From assembly GCA_026388185.1 (NCBI GenBank), contig JAPLKG010000002.1:102030-166029 (forward strand): a stretch of 64,000 bases of DNA, given 5' to 3'. The number at the start of each line of letters is the position of its first letter. The first letter of the stretch is position 1. This document shows, piece after piece, positions 36,833-46,759 of this stretch. The notes under the pieces were generated by a model, which was not told where the DNA came from, did not search any database, and saw only the letters and a list, made by a program, of their open reading frames with translations. The DNA comes from Candidatus Eisenbacteria bacterium (GTDB taxonomy: Bacteria; Eisenbacteria; RBG-16-71-46; JAFGJU01). Both the position numbers and the translations under genes were made by a program.

Positions 36833-37591
36833 CTATCGTGAACTCCTTCCCGCTCCCTCGGGCTTCTCCCTCGCACACGCCTTGAGGGCCTCCAATTCCG
36901 AGCCCGTCAGTTCTCTCCAGGAACCTCCCGGCATGCTCCCCAATTCGAGAGGGCCAAGCGCCGTTCGCCGAAGAGAAAGAACCGTCAAACCCACGGCCCT
37001 GCACATGCGTCTTACCTGCCTCTTCTTGCCCTCACAAATCGTCAGTCGTATCAGATGCCCTCTCTCTTGCCCCCCAACGTAACGCACCTTTGCAGGAGAC
37101 GATCTCAATCCCTCGCCGAAGTCAACGCCCTCCCCAAGGACCGTGAGAGCTCTCTCTGCCGGCCGCTCCCTCACAAGCACTTCGTAGACTTTTTCCACGC
37201 CAAAGCTCGGATGCGTGAGCCTGAATGCAAGGTCTCCGTCGTTCGTGAGGAGCAACAACCCCTCGGTATCGAGGTCCAGCCTGCCTACCGGAAAGAGTCT
37301 CCCGAGCGAATCAGGAACCAATTCTGTGACGGCTTTCCGTCTTCGCGTGTCTTTCGCAGTGACAATCACGCCCGCCGGCTTGTTAAGCATCACATATATG
37401 GGCTCCGGTTTCTCGGCCACGGCACGCCCGTCCACCTCGATCACGTCCTCCCCCGGCGTCACATTCGTCCCGGGCGACAGCACGCCTGTCCCATTGACAC
37501 ACACGCGGCCCGCTCTGATGATGTCGTCGCACGCCCGGCGGCTCGCAACTCCCCTGGAAGCCAAGAACCTGTTGAGCCGGCATCCTTCCAT
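36833..37591 (-). CDS. rluB: Ribosomal large subunit pseudouridine synthase, RluB type
   Basis: An S4 RNA-binding domain (about 1-60, LNRFLASRGVASRRACD) precedes the catalytic domain. GRLDLDTEGLLLLTNDG contains the catalytic aspartate. RluB-type enzymes modify U2605 of 23S rRNA; the close relatives RluE and RluF cannot be fully excluded. The ATG at 37591 follows CAGGAAAG. A longer upstream frame overlaps murJ and is arginine-rich noise. The product has 252 residues, a usual length. Confidence 0.9.
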   Translation of the reverse strand: MEGCRLNRFLASRGVASRRACDDIIRAGRVCVNGTGVLSPGTNVTPGEDVIEVDGRAVAEKPEPIYVMLNKPAGVIVTAKDTRRRKAVTELVPDSLGRLFPVGRLDLDTEGLLLLTNDGDLAFRLTHPSFGVEKVYEVLVRERPAERALTVLGEGVDFGEGLRSSPAKVRYVGGQERGHLIRLTICEGKKRQVRRMCRAVGLTVLSLRRTALGPLELGSMPGGSWRELTGSELEALKACAREKPEGAGRSSR

Positions 37592-37659
37592 CTTTCCTGC
37601 GTCTCTCCCGTGACTACAGCCTGACGCGGGTCGCTTCAGTGTCCTCAGGCGGCCCGTTC

Positions 37660-39249
37660 CTACTTTCTTTCTCCGTCTCCCGGCCCCCGGCGCAATCCGG
37701 CGAACTCGACGGCCTTCTTGATCGAGCCACTCGCCTCGGGCACGCGGAGCGCCGTTGCCATTCCGAAATAGACAACGCCGTACAATCCCAGTGACACCAG
37801 CCCGACCACGATCGGGTGGCCGTGACTCATGAGCAGTTTGCCCGCCCAACCGGCGGCAGCTCCCACCCCCGCCGAGACCCACAGTTTCGCGATGAACGAC
37901 CGTGCGAGGCCCGTCTTGCCGATCCGTCCGTCGAGCGTATTCTGAAGCAGCGCCAACTCCAGCCATCCGCAGAGGCCGGCCGATGCGGTGAGTCCCACCA
38001 CCCCCCAACGAGGATTCACACCCAGGAGGGGCGGCAACGCCATCGAAAACGCGTAGCCGGAGACTGCGGTCAGAAGAACGCGTATGACTGCATAGCGCAG
38101 GGGAGTGCGCGTGTCCTTCAAGGCGTAATACACCGAAGCGTAGAGCCTTCCCAGGGTCGTCGCTAGCAAGCCCACGGCGGAGCCCGCCAGAATCGCCCAC
38201 ACGTACACAGAATCACTCCGGCCGAATTGACCTGTCTGGTAGATCGCACCTGCTATTACGTCACCCAGGCTGAGGAACGCCATGGCAGACGGGATCACAA
38301 GAAATGCGATCTGACGCAGACCGGCATTGAGCCGATTCCGCAAGTACGCATTCACCTCGTCTGCTTCGCCCAGGAAACTCGAGAGAGCGGGCAGCTCGGA
38401 CGCCGACACGGACATACCAAAGAGGCTCACCGGCAAGGTGTACAGAGTCTGGGCGTAGACCAGACCCGCGAGAGCACCGGTCGGCAAAAGACTCGCCAAC
38501 AGCGAATCCACGTAGGCACTGATTTGCACCACCCCGCGGCCGATAAACACCGGGATGAAATTCCGGATCACGCTTCGAACGCTTTCCATTTTCAGCCCCA
38601 GCCCCACCCGGAACCTTCCCATCAGCCGAGCAACCTGCGGCAGTTGCACCCCGACCTGCAACGCACTACCGACCACCGATCCCCACGCCAGCGCCCTGGT
38701 CAGTGGAAATTGCTCCAGGTGCCGTCCGAACCCGACGAGAGACGCGATCATCACTAGATTCCACGCCACGGGCGCGGTGTAGGAGATGAAGAACTTCCGG
38801 TGGCTGTTGAGGATCCCGAGACACCATGCGGACAACGCAAGAAGGCCGGAGCCGGGAAACAGGATTCGCACCAAAGAGATGGTTAATTCCCGTTTGGCTC
38901 CCTTGAATCCCGGCGCGATGGCGTCGATCAGAAACGGCGTGGCCAGCACGCCGATCAGAACCAGACACGAAATCGTCAGTGACAACAGGCAGAACACTGC
39001 CGAGGCCACTCGATCCGCTTCCTCACGTTCCTCGCGGGCCAGAAGATTGGAGTAGGCCGGAATGAACGACGCCGAGAGGACTCCTTCACCGAACAGGTTT
39101 TGGAGGAAATTCGGTATGCGAAAGGCCGCCCTGAACGCGTCGGCGGCGTCAGAGCTTCCGAAGTAGTGAGCAAAAACGCGGTCCCTCACCAGCCCGGCGA
39201 TGCGGCTGAGCAAAATGCCCGTCGCCACGAGCGCCGCGTGGCGACTCAT
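37660..39249 (-). CDS. murJ: Lipid II flippase MurJ (MviN)
   Basis: MurJ moves lipid II across the inner membrane for peptidoglycan synthesis. The protein has about 14 membrane segments, the N-terminal LLSRIAGLVRDRVFAHYFG signature and the FGEGVLSASFIPAYS loop (res ~55-75). I prefer the ATG at 39249 (MSRHAALVA), which starts close to the first helix. A TTG at 39306 would add 19 polar residues. Length is about 529 residues. Confidence 0.93.
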   Translation of the reverse strand: MSRHAALVATGILLSRIAGLVRDRVFAHYFGSSDAADAFRAAFRIPNFLQNLFGEGVLSASFIPAYSNLLAREEREEADRVASAVFCLLSLTISCLVLIGVLATPFLIDAIAPGFKGAKRELTISLVRILFPGSGLLALSAWCLGILNSHRKFFISYTAPVAWNLVMIASLVGFGRHLEQFPLTRALAWGSVVGSALQVGVQLPQVARLMGRFRVGLGLKMESVRSVIRNFIPVFIGRGVVQISAYVDSLLASLLPTGALAGLVYAQTLYTLPVSLFGMSVSASELPALSSFLGEADEVNAYLRNRLNAGLRQIAFLVIPSAMAFLSLGDVIAGAIYQTGQFGRSDSVYVWAILAGSAVGLLATTLGRLYASVYYALKDTRTPLRYAVIRVLLTAVSGYAFSMALPPLLGVNPRWGVVGLTASAGLCGWLELALLQNTLDGRIGKTGLARSFIAKLWVSAGVGAAAGWAGKLLMSHGHPIVVGLVSLGLYGVVYFGMATALRVPEASGSIKKAVEFAGLRRGPGDGERK

Positions 39250-39421
39250 GGCCGCCGGTCGCTCCGACTCCACTCCCGTTGGCTCTCTCTTAGTCTCCCG
39301 TCCCAAGACAAGACTCCGATGACAGTCGCTTTGAGTAACGCGCAGCAGAAGCAGCTACCCCTCGGTCTTGAGGTCAAGCCTTCCCGGCGAAGTGTTCTCC
39401 CCAGGGAAGCAGGCGAGAAAT

Positions 39422-40000
39422 CTATTGAGGCTCCGTGCCTGCATTTTCCTCGGCGCCGGCGGATTCCTTTTCGTCAAGGATCTCCTTGAGCTCGGAGAGT
39501 TTCGGAAGTTCATCAAGCTCGTTGAGGCCGAAGTGGAGGAGAAACTGTCTCGTCGTTCCGTAAAGTAACGGCCTTCCCGCTCCGGGCGCCCGCCCCTTTA
39601 TCGTCACCAGCCCCCGTTCGAGGAGAGTGTGCAGCGTCCCGGTCGAGTCCACCCCCCTTATCTCTTCTATCACGGCTTTAGTCACCGGTTGCTTGTACGC
39701 GATTATGGCCGCGGTCTCGAGGGCCGCCCGGGAAAGACGCGTCGAGCGCCTGCTTCTCTTGAGCTTCTCGAGCCAGGGAGAGTATTCTTCCCTCGTGCAC
39801 ACTTGGAATCCCCCGGCGACCTGCATTATCTTGACGGCGTTCGGCTTCGTGTCGTAGTCACGAGAAAGCTCTTCCACGGCCTTGAGGATGCTGTCCTTCG
39901 GAACAGACTCAAGAAGCTCTTGCATCTCCTTCACCGCCAGAGGTGAATCGCTAGCAAAAAGCAATGCCTCGATAACCAGTCTCAATTTCTCCTGTTCCAC
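39422..40000 (-). CDS. scpB: Segregation and condensation protein B
   Basis: ScpB is the kite subunit of the SMC-ScpAB condensin. Two winged-helix domains are visible, with IEALLFASDSPL at the start and TAAIIAYKQPVTKAVIEEIRG in the second half. It has 192 residues. The GTG at 40000 lies 12 bases after scpA. The C-terminal tail is acidic. Confidence 0.93.
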   Translation of the reverse strand: MEQEKLRLVIEALLFASDSPLAVKEMQELLESVPKDSILKAVEELSRDYDTKPNAVKIMQVAGGFQVCTREEYSPWLEKLKRSRRSTRLSRAALETAAIIAYKQPVTKAVIEEIRGVDSTGTLHTLLERGLVTIKGRAPGAGRPLLYGTTRQFLLHFGLNELDELPKLSELKEILDEKESAGAEENAGTEPQ

Positions 40001-40012
40001 TTTTTCTCCCCT

Positions 40013-40831
40013 CTAGTGGGGTTCTCCTTCTTCCAACGGTTCTTCTTCTGCCGGCGATTCGCCTTCCTCCAGCGATCTCGTCTCCCCTGCCGGCTCTCCC
40101 TCTCCCCGCGCCTCTCCTCCCTCCAATGAATAGATCCAGATGTCACCGAATAGGAGTCGTTGCACCGCGCCGGCGCGACCGGTGCGCACGAGTTCGAGGA
40201 TGCTTATGAAAGTCCCTATTATCTCGAGGCGCGTCTCACATTGCTCCAGCAATTCAGAGAAGCGCACCCTGCCCTTTGCCTTCAGTAGTTGCGAGATCTC
40301 GGCAATTTTCCGGACCACGTCCAGCTTTTCCGTTTCGACTTCATGCACGGGCGCTTCGCTGACCCGTGCGAGCGCCTGTCTCAGGGCGCCCATCAGGTCA
40401 AAGAGCGTGGACTCCTCCAGGAGGACCTCGCCATTCTCGGAGGCTATCTCGGAGAATCCTCTCTCAAAGACGTGTCGCCTCTGATCCTCTCGTTCCCTCA
40501 GAGTTTGCGCCGCCTCCTTGAATCTCTTGTATTCAAGCAGTCTCCTCACCAATTCCTCGCGAGGGTCTCCCTGTGCTTCTTCCTCCTCGACGGGACTCGC
40601 AGGAAGAAGCATCCTCGCCTTGATGCGCATGAGAGTGGCGGCCATCACAAGAAACTCACCCGCAACGTCGAGATCGAGCATCTCCATCAGCTCTATGTAC
40701 GAGAGGTACTGAAGCGTGATGTGCGCAATCGGGATGTCGTATATGTCGATCTCTTCGATCTTGATGAGATGAAGCAGAAGGTCGAGCGGACCCTCGAATT
40801 TCTCAAGCTTTATGTGATACGGTGTCGACAT
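40013..40831 (-). CDS. scpA: Segregation and condensation protein A
   Basis: ScpA is the kleisin that bridges SMC heads. The N-terminal helix domain with KLEKFEGPLDLLLHLIKIEE is diagnostic, and FLVMAATLMRIKARMLLP follows. The 272-residue protein ends in an acidic Glu/Gly-rich tail of about 35 residues that is longer than usual. The ATG directly follows the trpS stop, so trpS-scpA-scpB look like one operon. Confidence 0.93.
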   Translation of the reverse strand: MSTPYHIKLEKFEGPLDLLLHLIKIEEIDIYDIPIAHITLQYLSYIELMEMLDLDVAGEFLVMAATLMRIKARMLLPASPVEEEEAQGDPREELVRRLLEYKRFKEAAQTLREREDQRRHVFERGFSEIASENGEVLLEESTLFDLMGALRQALARVSEAPVHEVETEKLDVVRKIAEISQLLKAKGRVRFSELLEQCETRLEIIGTFISILELVRTGRAGAVQRLLFGDIWIYSLEGGEARGEGEPAGETRSLEEGESPAEEEPLEEGEPH

Positions 40832-41818
40832 CTAGTCCCACAACTTCATGGCCGTGCGCACGTCGTGCATGGTCTCCCTGGCGATGGCCCGCGCCCTGTC
40901 GCTTCCCGCCTCCATTATGTCCTCGATCAAATGACGCTCGGACATGAGACGCGCCCGCCTCTCCCGCAAGGGAGCAAGCACGTCGGCCAGTTTGCGGGCG
41001 ACGTTCTCCTTGCAGGCCACGCAGCCGAGGCTCCCCGAGCGGCAGTCTTTCTCGATCTCGTCCTTCCGGGCGGCGTTGAAACTCTTCTGATAGGTGAAGA
41101 TCGCGCAAACGTCCGGATGTCCCTCATCGCCGCGCCTGATCTTCTTGGGGTCGGTCACGGCCGTTCGCACCTTCTTCATGATCGCTTCGGGATCATCCGC
41201 GAGGTCGATCGTGTTGCCGACCGACTTGCTCATTCTTTTTCCGTCGAGACCCGGAAGTCTGGCAAAGAACGTGAGCTTTGGCTGCGGCTCCGGAAAGACG
41301 TCCCCGTAGAGAGAATTGAAGCGCCTCGCAATCTCCCGGGTCAGCTCCACGTGCGCCACCTGGTCCTCGCCTACCGGCACGAGGTCGGCCTTGTACATCA
41401 AGATGTCCGAGGCCTGAAGCACTGGATAGCCGAGCAACCCGTACGACACGTTTGAACCGAGGTGAAGATCCCTGATGACCTCTTTGATCGTGGGGTTTCT
41501 CTCGAGACGCGCTTTTGTGACCAGCATGGAAAAAAGCAGGTGAAGCTCCGCGTGCTCCTTCACCTTTGACTGCACAAAAATCACGGCTTTCTCCGGGTCT
41601 ATTCCGGCGCTGATCCAATCGGCCACCATCTCCATCGTGTCTTCCTTGATTCTATCCGTCTTCTCGTACGCCGTCGTGAGAGCATGCCAATCGGCCACCA
41701 TGTGAAAACTCTGATACTCGTTCTGGAGTTTGACCCAGTTCTCGAGCGCGCCTACGTAATGCCCCAGATGGAGTCTTCCGGTGGGACGCATCCCACTCAG
41801 GATTTTCCCTTTCGCCAT
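40832..41818 (-). CDS. trpS: Tryptophanyl-tRNA synthetase
   Basis: This class I synthetase has GRLHLGHYVG in place of HIGH (residues about 14-23) and KRMSKSVGN as the KMSKS loop. The 328-residue length is standard. It precedes scpA with no gap. Confidence 0.96.
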   Translation of the reverse strand: MAKGKILSGMRPTGRLHLGHYVGALENWVKLQNEYQSFHMVADWHALTTAYEKTDRIKEDTMEMVADWISAGIDPEKAVIFVQSKVKEHAELHLLFSMLVTKARLERNPTIKEVIRDLHLGSNVSYGLLGYPVLQASDILMYKADLVPVGEDQVAHVELTREIARRFNSLYGDVFPEPQPKLTFFARLPGLDGKRMSKSVGNTIDLADDPEAIMKKVRTAVTDPKKIRRGDEGHPDVCAIFTYQKSFNAARKDEIEKDCRSGSLGCVACKENVARKLADVLAPLRERRARLMSERHLIEDIMEAGSDRARAIARETMHDVRTAMKLWD

Positions 41819-41907
41819 CCGTTTCTACACCTCTCTACACGTTGCTTGCGCTCCAGCTGCCCGTCACTTCGGAGCGCGCACACCGTGATTGTTCCTCGCC
41901 GTACGCC

Positions 41908-42582
41908 TCACATTGTCCACATTGTCAAGTATGGACCTGCCACAAGCATAAAGAATCTCTCCAACAACGTCACTGGAACAGACAGAAGTATCGTCCTCAA
42001 GGGAGCGAACATGAGCACGCCGATGAGTATCCACATCCCGTAGCCGGAGATCCTTCTGTAATAGAACGCCGCGTTGGGCGGCAGAAGAGCCGCGAGAACG
42101 TGCGAACCGTCCAGCGGAGGAATGGGAATGAGGTTGAACACCGCAAGAAGGCAGTTTATATGCATGCCGTAGAGCATCATCCACTTGAGCGCCAACAACG
42201 GCTCGGCTCCCCGATCCCATGCCGGGAGGAACCTGGAGGCCAGAGCAAACACAAACGCAAGCGCGAGGTTGGAGAAAGGTCCCGCCAGTGAAACCTCAAG
42301 CTCACTTCTGTTTCCCTTCCTGAAGTTGTACGGATTGACGGGAACGGGCTTGGCCCAACCTATGAGCACCGTAGGCTGAAAACCCTGGGCCAGGAGGAAG
42401 AAGAACGGAACGATGATGCTCCCGAAAAGATCGATGTGCGGGAGTGGATTGAGCGTGATCCTCCCCGCGTCCTTCGCGGTCCTGTCACCGTTGACCAGCG
42501 CGGCGACACCGTGGGCACTCTCGTGCACGACGATTGAAAAGAGAAAGACAGGAAGGCTCAAGATCACGAAGGCTGGCGACAC
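41908..42582 (-). CDS. Site-2 protease family (M50) membrane metalloprotease
   Basis: A polytopic 224-residue protein carries HESAHG near residue 21, the zinc-binding HExxH, and NLIPIPPLDGSH in the C-terminal half, the third zinc ligand region. This short form, without PDZ or CBS domains, is widespread and its substrates are unknown. The start is a GTG at 42582 twelve bases after the PP-loop gene. Confidence 0.9.
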   Translation of the reverse strand: MSPAFVILSLPVFLFSIVVHESAHGVAALVNGDRTAKDAGRITLNPLPHIDLFGSIIVPFFFLLAQGFQPTVLIGWAKPVPVNPYNFRKGNRSELEVSLAGPFSNLALAFVFALASRFLPAWDRGAEPLLALKWMMLYGMHINCLLAVFNLIPIPPLDGSHVLAALLPPNAAFYYRRISGYGMWILIGVLMFAPLRTILLSVPVTLLERFFMLVAGPYLTMWTM

Positions 42583-42594
42583 GCTGCTATTCTC

Positions 42595-43617
42595 CTAGCA
42601 TATCCTATAATGCTCAAGCATGTTGGCTGCAATGGCGGAGACTCTAAAGATACCGGTGTCGCCGTCCAGAACTCTTCGCCAGCTCACCGGCACTTCGTTC
42701 TCCTTTCTGACGTCGCTGTGGGCCACGCAAATCATGGCCGAGAGTTCGATCGAGCCGTTGCTTCCGTTTCGCAAGAGGGCCACCGGTCCCGGCAGTGGAA
42801 ACGTCGAGAGTATGACGTCCCCGTCCCCCGCGAGGGATTCGAGTCTTCCGTTTTCTTCCTGGTCCCTGCCCACGATGAGTTTTGCAGAGTCATCGAGCCT
42901 GAAGTGCCTGCCGATTCTTAGAAGCTCCACGTTCTCCATGGTGAACTCACGGCGTTCTACAAGGTCTCTGACCTTTCTCGCATAAACCGGATCCGTGAGC
43001 AGGCAGCCCCCGGCGGGGCACGGATACTCCGTGACGCTCATCGCCTCAGCGAGTCTCATCTGCGGCTTCCTGGACCTCCCGCTGATCGCGAGCAGCTTTG
43101 ATCTGTCGACCACGCCTTCTTCCTCTGCAAGAATAGGAGGAAAGAGCTGCGCGCTCAAGGGTCTGAGCAGTCGGCCCACCAAGCCGGACTCCTTCTCTAT
43201 TACGCGCATGGAATCTCGACGCTGGGACATCGGCCGCTCTCCGAGGACTTCGCCGGTAAAAACGAAAGAAGCACCCTCCTCTTCCATGACTTTCCTCGCC
43301 TTCGAGAAAATCAGGATGCGACAGTCCACGCAAGGGTTCATGTTCTTGCCGTAACCGTGCCTGGGATTCCTGACGACGGCCAGGTATTCCTCGCCAAGGT
43401 ATTCGACTCTCAGCTCAACGTCGAGCTTCTCGGAGGCCTTCACCGCCTCGCTGCGACAGCCCCTCTTCGAGCATCGACAGAAGGGCGTCACGAAGTTCAG
43501 TGCAATGACTTCTATGCCCTGCTGCACTATTAGACTGACGGCCAGCGTACTGTCCAGTCCCCCGGAAAGAAGGGCGATCGCCTTTCTACTCGTGAGTCTC
43601 TCGTGATCCGCCGCCAC
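42595..43617 (-). CDS. PP-loop ATP pyrophosphatase, tRNA thiolation-like
   Basis: The N-terminal SGGLDS at 18-23 is a PP-loop that adenylates a substrate. It is followed by cysteine-rich CRCSKRGC, CVDC and CPAGGC. This resembles the C-terminal part of ThiI and MnmA-related tRNA sulfurtransferases, and the family often carries extra cysteines for sulfur or cluster binding. It is not a standard ThiI or MnmA, since the N-terminal THUMP or C-terminal thiouridylase domains are absent. The GTG start overlaps the preceding stop by one base (TAGTG). The role in tRNA modification is inferred. Confidence 0.65.
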   Translation of the reverse strand: MAADHERLTSRKAIALLSGGLDSTLAVSLIVQQGIEVIALNFVTPFCRCSKRGCRSEAVKASEKLDVELRVEYLGEEYLAVVRNPRHGYGKNMNPCVDCRILIFSKARKVMEEEGASFVFTGEVLGERPMSQRRDSMRVIEKESGLVGRLLRPLSAQLFPPILAEEEGVVDRSKLLAISGRSRKPQMRLAEAMSVTEYPCPAGGCLLTDPVYARKVRDLVERREFTMENVELLRIGRHFRLDDSAKLIVGRDQEENGRLESLAGDGDVILSTFPLPGPVALLRNGSNGSIELSAMICVAHSDVRKENEVPVSWRRVLDGDTGIFRVSAIAANMLEHYRIC

Positions 43618-44993
43618 TATTTCTGCTCCATTCCCTCTGTCGCTCCGCCTTCAGCGGGGCCGGCTTCCGGAAGAATGCTTCCGAGGGCGTAAGAATCAAA
43701 ATTCGTCTTGGCCGCCTTCAACACCTCGTCTTTCGTGACTTTCCCTATACCGTCTAGATAACGGTCGGCGAAGTCGTATCCCACCCCGATGCACTCGTTC
43801 GTAGCGAGGTTGCCGGCCTGGCTTGCGTTCGACTCCATGTTTATGATGTACATCCCTCTCAGGTACTTCTTCGTACTGACAAGCTCGTCGTCCGTTATCC
43901 CATCAGCGCGCACCTTGCCCACTTCTTCCAGAACGCCGTCTCTGGCAACTTCGAACTTGTCGGGTTTCGTTCCGATGTACGCTCCGACGAACGCGTCTCG
44001 CGAATAGCCTGCGTAGAAGGAGCCCACCTGATACCCGAGCCCCTTCTTGTCCCTGAGCTCCGTGAAGAGCCTCGAATGCATCGAGCCGCCAAGCGCGGAG
44101 TCGAGAACCTGCGTGGCCAGATAATTGCTCTGTGAAGGACCGGGTGCCGGATATGCAATGACTATCCACGCCGACGAGCTTTCCTTGCGCGCCAGTTTCG
44201 TTCTGGATTCAGTAAGCGTGACCGCTGGCAATTCGACCGTTAGCCTCTTGCCCGCGCTCTTCAGTGTCTTTAGCCTCTTCCCGACCTCCTTTACGAATCT
44301 CTTCGAATCGAGATTCCCCACGGCCGCTATGACCATGTTCTCGGGTCTGTAGAAGCGCTCGTAGGCCTCCAGGACTTGCTCCCTTCCCAGCGTTTCCACG
44401 GTCTCCTCGTAGCCTTCTCCAGGCTTGTGGAACGGATGGGACCCGTAGAGAACCTCCTGCGCCAGGTCCACGGTGCTCGCGAGCAACTGGTCTTTTCTTT
44501 CCCTTATCCTGCGTATCTGGAGATTCTTCTCCTTGTTCACCTCTTCGGCGGGGAACGTCGGATTCAAGATCACGTCGAAGAACACGTCCAGGATTTTCTC
44601 CAGGCCTTCGGTCGTGCACGTCAGCTGTATGTATCCCACTTCCTTCGTGTTTCCCGCATTTATTCTCCCGCCCACGGACTCTATCTCGTTCGCTATCTGC
44701 TCCGCCGTCCTCGTCTTCGTGCCCTTGAGCAAGGATTGCTGAAGAAGCCTGGAAATTCCGGCCTCCTTGTCGCTTTCGAACTTTGCTCCCATCCCCAGAC
44801 CCAACTGCACCGCAACGACGTCGTTGGCCTTCGACTCCTTGACAAGAATCGTGACTCCGTTCGCCAGCACCGTCTTAGTGACGCCGGCGGTGAGCTTTGT
44901 CCCGCCCGCGGCCTCGACGCCCGCGGTGACGAAAAGACTCGCGGAACATAAAAGGGCAATCACAAGACCTAACAACGCCGACTTCCCGAGCAT
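43617..44993 (-). CDS. M16 family protein lacking the zinc motif (pair 2, non-catalytic partner)
   Basis: The 458-residue exported protein has a signal peptide (LLGLVIALLCSASLFVTAG) and M16 halves. At the zinc site it reads SRLLQQ instead of HxxEH (within GISRLLQQSLLKGT). The C-terminal partner region (GGSMHSRLFTELRDKKGLGY) is well conserved. It follows an HFFEH-containing M16 gene. The ATG at 44993 has GGAGG seven bases upstream. It ends one base into the PP-loop gene. Confidence 0.88.
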   Translation of the reverse strand: MLGKSALLGLVIALLCSASLFVTAGVEAAGGTKLTAGVTKTVLANGVTILVKESKANDVVAVQLGLGMGAKFESDKEAGISRLLQQSLLKGTKTRTAEQIANEIESVGGRINAGNTKEVGYIQLTCTTEGLEKILDVFFDVILNPTFPAEEVNKEKNLQIRRIRERKDQLLASTVDLAQEVLYGSHPFHKPGEGYEETVETLGREQVLEAYERFYRPENMVIAAVGNLDSKRFVKEVGKRLKTLKSAGKRLTVELPAVTLTESRTKLARKESSSAWIVIAYPAPGPSQSNYLATQVLDSALGGSMHSRLFTELRDKKGLGYQVGSFYAGYSRDAFVGAYIGTKPDKFEVARDGVLEEVGKVRADGITDDELVSTKKYLRGMYIINMESNASQAGNLATNECIGVGYDFADRYLDGIGKVTKDEVLKAAKTNFDSYALGSILPEAGPAEGGATEGMEQK

Positions 44994-45030
44994 GCTCATT
45001 CCTCCGTTTCTCACTCCGCTTCCTCCGCTC

Positions 45031-46467
45031 TTACTTCGACTCCTCCACGCCTTCTTCCGGGAGAATCATGGCAAGGGCGTGATGTTTGTCTGAAGTGTAT
45101 TTCCTGACTATCTCCTGAACGTCAGAGGCTCTGACCGAATCCACCCTCTCTCGATAGTGCAGAAAGTCATCGAGCAGACCTTTTGTGTGCCCTTCGCCCA
45201 ACATCGAAGCTCGGCCGTCGGTGGTTTCCGTTGAGAAGGCGAAGGACGTCTTGAGGAGAGCCTTGGCCTTCTCAACTTCCTCGGGAGAAGGGCCCGCCGT
45301 TGCCAGGGCCTTCAACTCCTCCAGAAGAGCCGCCTTCAGGCTATCTTCTTTGCCCGGCTCAAAGGTTGCGTCAAAACCGAAGACGCCCGCGTTCGTGAGG
45401 GGCCAAGACCACGCTGAGACGGAAGTGGCGAGTCGCTTATTCTCGACGAGTGACTGGTAGAGCCGCGAACTCTTGCCCTCGCTCAATATCGCCGCGGTCA
45501 CTTCGAGCGGAAAGTACTCGCGGGGATTCTTGAGACCCTGCGTGACGAATCCAAGCATCATGTAGCCCTGCTTCACGTCCTTCCGCTCTATGCCCACTTT
45601 GTCGGTCGTGAGCTCCTGTACCTCGAAATCGGGGAAAGGACCCTCTCCCTGCTTCATGGGCTCGAAGTATTCGCCGATGGCCTTCGCGATCTCGGCGGTC
45701 TTCACGTCCCCCGCCACGACCACGACGATGTTTCCGGTCGTGTATTTCTCCGCCAGATAGTCGAGGAACGCCCGAGAGTCAATCGCGTTCAAAGTCTCGA
45801 ACGTCCCGAGCACCGGTCTTTCGTACGGAGTGCCGGTTCCGAATTGCTTCTGAAACACGACGAACACGAGACTTGCAGGCGAATCCTCCTTGCGCCTTAT
45901 CTCGGCCTTCACCACTTCCCTCTCGCGCGCCAGCTCGTCCGCATCGAAAACGGAATTGATCAGGGCGTCCGACAGGACATCGACGCCGACCAGGTAATTC
46001 TCGCTCGGCACGGTCACGTAGTAGTGAGTATATTCTATGGAAGTCCCGGCATTGTTGAGGCCGCCGAGTCCTTTCACGATCTTGTCCATCTCCCCGGCCG
46101 GGTGCTTCGGAGTTCCTTTGAAGAACATGTGCTCAAAGAAGTGTGAGATACCACCGACGCCTTCTTTCTCACATGCAGACCCGGTGTGACACCAGGCGTC
46201 TACGGTCACTATCGGACAAGCGTGCGACTCCTTGATGAGAGCAACGAGACCGTTCGAGTAGGTCACCTTGGTGACCGGCACGAGCGCTCCCGCGGCACCC
46301 TTGCCGAGTGTCTCGACGGTGTACGAGACGGCGGCCGGGCAATCGCGGTAAGAGAGCGCCGGCACGCAAGCAGCAAAGACCCAGAGGAACAGGAACACGC
46401 GCACAACGCGCACGGCGACGACGAACAAATCATCACATGGTTGCAATTGCTTGCTTCCCAGAGACAT
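45031..46467 (-). CDS. M16 zinc metallopeptidase (pair 2, catalytic)
   Basis: This enzyme has HFFEH and the third ligand glutamate (VVKAEI) about 80 residues later, so it should be active. A hydrophobic N-terminal segment (about 15-40) suggests export. The ATG at 46467 has GAGGAGGA upstream. The next gene, 37 bases on, is its zinc-less partner. At 478 residues it is close to the classical two-domain form. Confidence 0.92.
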   Translation of the reverse strand: MSLGSKQLQPCDDLFVVAVRVVRVFLFLWVFAACVPALSYRDCPAAVSYTVETLGKGAAGALVPVTKVTYSNGLVALIKESHACPIVTVDAWCHTGSACEKEGVGGISHFFEHMFFKGTPKHPAGEMDKIVKGLGGLNNAGTSIEYTHYYVTVPSENYLVGVDVLSDALINSVFDADELAREREVVKAEIRRKEDSPASLVFVVFQKQFGTGTPYERPVLGTFETLNAIDSRAFLDYLAEKYTTGNIVVVVAGDVKTAEIAKAIGEYFEPMKQGEGPFPDFEVQELTTDKVGIERKDVKQGYMMLGFVTQGLKNPREYFPLEVTAAILSEGKSSRLYQSLVENKRLATSVSAWSWPLTNAGVFGFDATFEPGKEDSLKAALLEELKALATAGPSPEEVEKAKALLKTSFAFSTETTDGRASMLGEGHTKGLLDDFLHYRERVDSVRASDVQEIVRKYTSDKHHALAMILPEEGVEESK

Positions 46468-46759
46468 CAGATGTCCTCCTCATTCTAAGTTCCGTCGAGA
46501 ACAACGATTCCATTTGCGTCGCAACGTACAAGGCTTCAATACGCCAAGAGTCTAGGCAGCCAGATACGCTATGTCAATCGTTATCTCACACTTGCGAGAG
46601 ATGGGAAGAGTGAACCTCGTGAGTGGCGCGCTCACGCGACCTGTCCTCGGGCATCGCTTCCGGAGCTCTCCGGACTAAAGAGGAGCGTGAAAGTTGCCGA
46701 ACACTAAAGAGGATAGGCATTGAGGAGAAAACAATCCTAGGGACAAGGAGGTGGCTCCC

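Noticed and set aside
37592-38200. The upstream part of the long frame that includes rluB
   Set aside because: It overlaps murJ, is Arg/Gly-rich and does not match RluB. The ATG at 37591 has a ribosome site.
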